Assembly: GCA_022605955.1 (NCBI GenBank)
Contig: JAKCOZ010000001.1
Location: 79,100,520-79,164,519 of the forward strand
Direction of reading: 5' to 3'
Length of the DNA stretch: 64,000 bases
Origin: Rallus limicola
Taxonomy: Eukaryota; Chordata; Aves; Gruiformes; Rallidae
Notes under the pieces: model-generated
Databases searched by the model: none
Told to the model about the DNA's origin: nothing
The model's input: the letters and a program-made list of their open reading frames with translations, nothing else
Translations under genes and position numbers: made by a program
Part shown: positions 59,591-64,000 of the stretch, piece by piece
Layout: each line of letters begins with the position of its first letter
Numbering within the stretch: position 1 is the first letter of the stretch

Positions 59591-59689
59591 ATAACTAGGA
59601 ATGAGTCAGTTTAGAAGGCTGTATTTTCTGAAATGTAGATTATAAAATAAGTGCTATTAATAAAAGTAGGGCCTGGTTATTCTTGAATG

Positions 59690-61005
59690 TGATAGCTAAA
59701 AGACTTCATCACCAAATAATCACTGAGCGCCATCAAAAGTGCTGCTATTCTAGCCTTGATTTCAGTTAGCAGAGAGAATTTTACAGGAGAGCTTTATGTA
59801 GGACCTAACAATAGATTGATCATGAGTTGGATAGCAACATGGTAAATAACAGGCAATTTGATTTTGTCAGGAACAAATTGTATAAAGCCAACCTGATTTC
59901 CTACTCTGACAGGTAACAAGCCTTGCAGATAACGACAAAGCACCTTGACTTGTTAGGTTTTGACACTGCCTCATGTGAGACTTCCATTAGCAGGCTAGAG
60001 CAATGCAGTCTGGATAAAATTACTATGATATGGATTCAAAACTGTTTGGAAACGTGCACTTGTAAAACAGTTATCAGTGATTCACTGGGTGACTAGTAGG
60101 ATGCATCAAGTTGGGTACCATGGTCACCGATGACTTAGGTTATGGAAAAATGCATGCCCTTAATAAATGATAGAATACTGTGTTGAAAAGTATGCACGTG
60201 GTACAAGGGACAGGATTCAAATTTGAAATGATCTAAATGGATTGGAGAAATAATCTGCAGAAAATGGGATGCAGCTCAGTGAAGACGAGTTCAAGGTACT
60301 GAACTGAGGAGCAATCAATAATACCAAAACGAAATGAGAGCAGTTGGGTAGATTTCTGCTGAGAAGGATATAGAGAGTTACAGTTGATCACAAACTGCCT
60401 GTGAGTCAATAATAGTAAATCACCTGTTGCATAGAAAGCAAACATCATGCTGGGATGTATAAATAAGAGTGTCATATGTGAAAGAATCCTTTCTCAACTC
60501 AGCCTCAACTGCATCAAGTTTTGAGACAGATGAAGGTTTCCTGGACTTAGTCCAGGAAAAAAAACCAAACCACCAAACAGGAATGCTCAGAGATGTGGGA
60601 ACCACAAGTAGTGAGGAAAGATTGAATGAGTTGGGCACTGTTTAGCTTGGTAAGAGAAGATTGAAAAGGTTTATGGTGAAGATAGAAGCTGCCATGAAGA
60701 CAATAACCTTTTCTTTGCGTCTGGGGTAGAGAGGACAAGCAATAATGGTCTTAAATTGCAGGAAAAGAGATTCAGATGAGACATTGGGGAATGCTTTTTG
60801 AGGGCAGGGAGAGTAATACAAGGAACAGATTGCTTGGGGAGGTTATGGAGTCTCTACCAGTGGGGGTTTAAAAGAGCAGGTTAAACACATGCCTGTCAGG
60901 AGTGATGGAGGTCTGGACAGCTGATAATCACTTGGGGCAGAGATGGACTACATGAGCTCACAAGGTCCCTTCAAGTCCTACAGCTATATGGCTCAGTTCA
61001 AACTG
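59690..61005 (+). mobile_element. Ancient CR1 copy, linker to 3' end, internally deleted
   Basis: An old, highly diverged CR1 in plus orientation. Landmarks in order: the endonuclease-RT linker (GACTTCATCACCAAATAATC, 59702-59721; then GCTGCTATTCTAGCC), TTGATCATGAGTTGG (59816-59830), then a jump to the RT region (GATTTTGTCAGGAACAAATTG, 59860-59880, shown in two parts GATTTTGTCAGG and AACAAATTG), TTTTGACACTGCCTCATGTG (59958-59977), GCAGTCTGGATAAAATTAC, TCAAAACTGTTTGGAAACG, and the 3' end AGATGGACTACATGAGC (60942-60958) with AAGGTCCCTTCAAGTCCTAC (60962-60981). The deleted portion lies near 59830. Stops occur throughout. Confidence 0.78.
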
Positions 61006-62565
61006 AGAGGTTGGATAAATAAGAATGAATCATAACTGAGAGTTTCCTTTTATTTCCAAAGGGCAAACTTTGTGCAAGCAAAGAAATCAGTAAGTCAGCT
61101 GGACTTGGGAACTCAAGAGACTTTAAAGGAGGAGGAGTGCAGGAATACATTTAAGTGGGTAGTGCAAAATTATTTTGAATTTGTATCCCAGGAAAAGGGA
61201 GCAAGCTTGGAGGAGATGAATGGCCAACTTTTTTTCAAAGCTTAACTTCAAAAACATCTTGCTCACAAGCAGAGAGTGTAGAAGGAACAGAGGAGGGCAG
61301 AAGCAGCACATTGTCTACAGTATTAACAATTTTCTGAATGCTGCCATCCCTAAATATGAAGATCAAAGAAGTCATTTGTGGTGGCAGTGCAGAGCAGATG
61401 TGAGCTGAGTGAAGACAAGATGAGCTGGGAGTCTGCAAAGCAGTTGTGGGAGTTTTCAGGGAAGTGTAGTTAGAGAAAGGAGTCTCCTTTCTCCCTCCAC
61501 TACTCAACCACCTTTTCAACCACTGTCATCTCAAAATGCAGATCTTCTTCTATTTCCGCCACCTCCAAAGGAGGTACAAAAGTGCCCTGCTTCTACTCCA
61601 AACCCCAAGCAGCTTTCCACTTGTGGTTGCCTTCGTGAAAGGTGCATACATGCCTCTGGGAGGGAAAGTGAAGAATTTGTGAGAGGGATCAGGATGCAAG
61701 AGAAAGGTCTAACTTACTTCCCTGACTGCCATCCAGAGGAGCAGAGGGTACGATCAGCAGTTCCCATTGCTTGGAGGGCATATACCTGCAGCAGTAGCAG
61801 CCACCCTGACCCTGTCCATGTTGGCAATCACAGCAAGGCTAACTCTGCAGCGCTTGGCATAGGCCAAGCAAACCATAGGTGTGTGGCCCTTTTATTACAC
61901 CCCCGCAGTCTGCAGCACTTGATAACTGCCTAGTTCACCTGCACATCAAGGCTGCCTTGGAAAGGGGATTAAGCAACAAAAAAAGGTATGTCTTGGGAGG
62001 TCAGGAAGTGCAGGGATGAAGTGAGAATTGCCAGGAGTCAAACTGAGTTAGTCCCTGCAAAGGAAATGAAACAACAGAAGGATCCTTAACACTAGAAATG
62101 AAAAATAAAGGAAGAAAAGAAAAAAAAAGAAAAAGTGGAGTTCCTATACGTAGTGAGAAAAATTTGCACAGCTTTAAACTAGAGCAATACTTTGCCCATA
62201 AAAGCAGACAGACATACAGAGTGTGGGGACCGAGTCACGTGGACTAATGGGAATAAGTGTACTGAAAGGGCAGTGGCTGCATGCAAGATGGAAGCAATTC
62301 AGAGAGCTCCCTGTATTCAAACTGGAAAGTCCAGGAAATCAACCTCCCCAGCATGCTAAAAGTACTGGCCCATGAAATCACAGGTCTGGTAGATGGGATT
62401 TTTAATAAATCTGTCCAATCACTGGGGCTTCCTCTGTCTGGATAATAGCAAATGTCCTACCCATATTTAAGAAAGGGGGGGAGAGCAATCTAGGCAGCTG
62501 CGGGCTTGTTATTTTGGCCTCAAGGGCATAGATGGATTCAGAGCAAATTATGTCGGAAAGAATAA

Positions 62566-62754
62566 TTGAAGACATGGAATAGAAAATGGGATATAGTGCA
62601 ATATGCCATTATCAAAAAGAGATTGTGCCAGACTAACTCAATATCTGTCTTTGATAAGGTAACTGATGTTCTAGACAAGGGAAAAGAAGTAGAGCTCCTT
62701 TATATGTACTTCATTAAAATTTGGTATGGTGCCACCTGGGAAATTATTAGTTAA
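62566..62754 (+). pseudogene. Ancient CR1 reverse transcriptase remnant, palm motif lost
   Basis: A 62-codon open remnant of old CR1 ORF2. It reads CQTNSISVFDKVTDVLDKGK followed by VELLYMYFIKIWYGA. In working CR1 copies the second stretch corresponds to palm motif A (YLDFSKAFD with the catalytic aspartate); here the aspartates are gone, replaced in YMYFIKIWYG. This is direct evidence of decay. Flanking nucleotides still match the family (GGTGCCACCTGGGAAATTAT). Confidence 0.75.
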
Positions 62755-63009
62755 ATGAGAGACGATGAGGATTAGTACAAGAGTTGTGAAGTGAGTAAGG
62801 AACTGGTGAAAGAGGAGAAGGAGGTGTCAGTGCTGGAAGGAGGTTGCTAGGTAAGTTCTTAAGCTTTGGTCTCGGGACCGATGTTTTCAATGAGGACTTT
62901 GGTCTAAAATTTGGAATGGGTTAACTTTATCAGGCAGCATCCTCAGTGCCAAGAATCACCAGAACATCACACAAGGTTTTGTGGGGATTGCACAAACTGG
63001 GATGTGAGG

Positions 63010-63120
63010 GAATCACAGGATCACAAAATCTCTAGGTTGGTAAAGACCTTTGAGATCATCAAGTCCAACCGTACCTATCCTCTACTAAACCACACCTCCT
63101 TAAGCACTTCTGTAGCAGCA
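63010..63120 (-). mobile_element. CR1 3' end fragment inserted into ancient CR1
   Basis: GAATCACAGGATCACAAAATC (63010-63030, shown in two parts as GAATCACAGG and ATCACAAAATC) is a decayed minus-strand CR1 tail, followed by AGGTTGGTAAAGACC, TTTGAGATCATCAAGTCCAACC and TACTAAACCACACCTCCTTAAGCAC. This is the reverse complement of a bird CR1 3' untranslated region. It ends near 63112-63120, with ancient plus-strand CR1 on both sides. Confidence 0.85.
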
Positions 63121-63690
63121 TGGATTGCAAGGCCACAGATTTGGGTACTGTGAGCAAGAGCTTCTCCTGCACACCGAAGGCTTATCAGCTTGAAAGAAGA
63201 AAACGGAAGACAGAGTTGCTTGTAGCAGTCAATCACAGTGCAACTATGCACTCTCACCTTGAAATGGTTGTGCAAAAGGTTAATGACACCTTAGGAATTG
63301 CCAGGATAGGATCACATGCAAAAAACAGAGGACTACCATGGTGATTGTATGAAGGTAGTGTAGACATCACCTCAGCCAGTGAACAGTCAGTGTTATTCCT
63401 GTCAATCATTTCCAAGAGAGAACTAAAACTGGTGCAAACGCCAACATGGGAAAACCTGTGTGACTGGGGCAAGCCTCTCAAGTCTGAAGAAATGAGCCTG
63501 TTCTGTTTGGTCTAATCAGATGGAGACTGGAGGTGGGCAATTACTCTCTGTAAACACATAATTGGGTCAAACACAAAGGAAGAAGAAAAGCTACTTTAAT
63601 TGAAGTTCACTGTTCTCGCAAAAGTTCTAAGCTACACTTGTACTGGGAATTAGTTGGTTCCTGTCTGTCAGAGAACGGTAGTCCAAGCAT

Positions 63691-64000
63691 AGCTTATCAA
63701 AGGTTACAGCAGGTCCGTGCAGTATAAGGTGCTATGAGCACACTATATTGAGGGATGAAACCAGACGACATGGCTCTCTGTGAAGCCAAGAGGCAGAGTT
63801 CAGTGCCCTGAGAGGTTGTTTTCTGTTATTGTATCCTATATGGACTGGTGAACAATTTCAGGGCAGTGGTAATTAATGCATGGATCCCACGGAGCCATAT
63901 CATGCCCAGTAATATTTAGTGGCATATAGAAAGGTGCTGTATATGTGTTTCCTCCCCTCAGGCTGTGGCACTCTCCCCTTGCCTGCATGCACAGTATGGA
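63691..64000. other. Terminal unique block
   Basis: No recognised feature. It contains CCTATATGG (63837-63845), one base short of a CArG box, and GGTAATTAATGCATGG (63869-63884). It runs off the window edge. Confidence 0.45.

Larger units (their letters stand above)
52831..59689. other. Unique non-coding block, 52.8-59.7 kb
   Basis: No exon or recent transposon is recognised. It contains a 21-23 bp tandem repeat (53126-53183), an ATA-type microsatellite near 53588-53600, a candidate constrained block (54880-55090), a T-rich tract (57421-57490) and a GA tract (59568-59590). The open frame at 58851-59168 (105 codons, plus) has no known domain. Confidence 0.5.
61040..63690 (+). mobile_element. 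Second ancient CR1 copy, long, with one probable insertion
   Basis: Plus-strand ancient CR1 following the first. 61040-61300 matches the linker (CCAAAGGGCAAACTTTG, TTAAAGGAGGAGGAGTGCAG, CTTGGGAACTCAAGAG). 61310-61955 is not recognisable and may be inserted sequence or decayed CR1. 61960-62930 resumes: GCCAGGAGTCAAACTGAG, CCCTGCAAAGGAAATG, CTACCCATATTTAAGAAAGG (62458-62477), GCCAGACTAACTCAATATC, GATAAGGTAACTGATGTTC, GGTGCCACCTGGGAAATTAT (62727-62746), TCTCGGGACCGATG. 63200-63690 gives the post-RT region (GTAGCAGTCAATCACAG, GCAAAAGGTTAATGACACC, ATTACTCTCTGTAAACACAT, GAAGAAAAGCTAC). A younger CR1 interrupts it at 63010-63120. Assigning all pieces to one copy is inference from their order and orientation. 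Confidence 0.7.

Noticed and set aside
63837..63845. CCTATATGG, near CArG box
   Set aside because: One A/T base short of CC(A/T)6GG, so not a consensus site.
1..64000. CRISPR arrays, bacterial operons, phage or endogenous retrovirus genes
   Set aside because: No regularly spaced repeats, no ribosome-binding-site-led gene strings, and no LTR pair or gag/pol/env-like frames were recognised; the only RT belongs to CR1 LINEs.

Overview
The window reads as avian nuclear DNA. The evidence is several CR1 LINE copies that are truncated at their 5' ends and finish in the short ATTCTATG or ATTCTGTG direct repeats typical of bird CR1 tails. Mammalian L1 or Alu sequence is absent, and older, strongly diverged CR1 copies of the kind shared across amniotes are also present. 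No bacterial or viral gene organisation is visible, and I found no convincing host protein-coding exon, tRNA or rRNA gene. The only protein-like sequences I can identify are broken fragments of CR1 ORF2, the endonuclease/reverse transcriptase polyprotein. The window is best described as a gene desert or the inside of a very long intron.

Layout. 1-4477: unique sequence with a compact E-box/MARE/CArG motif cluster at 316-377. 4478-5625: older CR1 (+) with an internal deletion. 5626-15861: unique sequence with G-rich tracts near 8.7 and 9.0 kb and a homeodomain-motif-rich block at 12.9-13.6 kb. 15862-16707: a CR1 3' end (+) split by a younger CR1 in the opposite orientation. 16708-31608: unique sequence with conserved-looking blocks (17.4, 21.3, 22.2 and 25.4 kb), an ancient retroposon tail at 23.3 kb, and four homopolymer runs of all four bases at 24.9-25.1 kb. 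31609-32159: CR1 (+). 34906-35926: CR1 (+) carrying a broken reverse transcriptase. 35927-42689: unique sequence with a conserved-looking block at 37.4-37.8 kb. 42690-43265: ancient CR1 (+). 43266-52603: unique sequence with an 18-bp tandem repeat at 47.0 kb and a degenerate five-unit repeat at 47.98-48.17 kb. 52604-52830: CR1 3' end (-) containing a perfect palindrome with an AP-1 core. 59690-63690: about 4 kb made mostly of two ancient CR1 copies in tandem, the second interrupted by a younger CR1 3' end (-).

No genes act together here. The transposon copies are dead: they are truncated, frameshifted, contain stops, or have lost palm residues. Any function is likely to be cis-regulatory and to lie in the AT-rich unique blocks dense in TAAT, SOX-like and similar motifs. 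Calling these conserved elements is inference from composition and motif density, because no alignment could be run.
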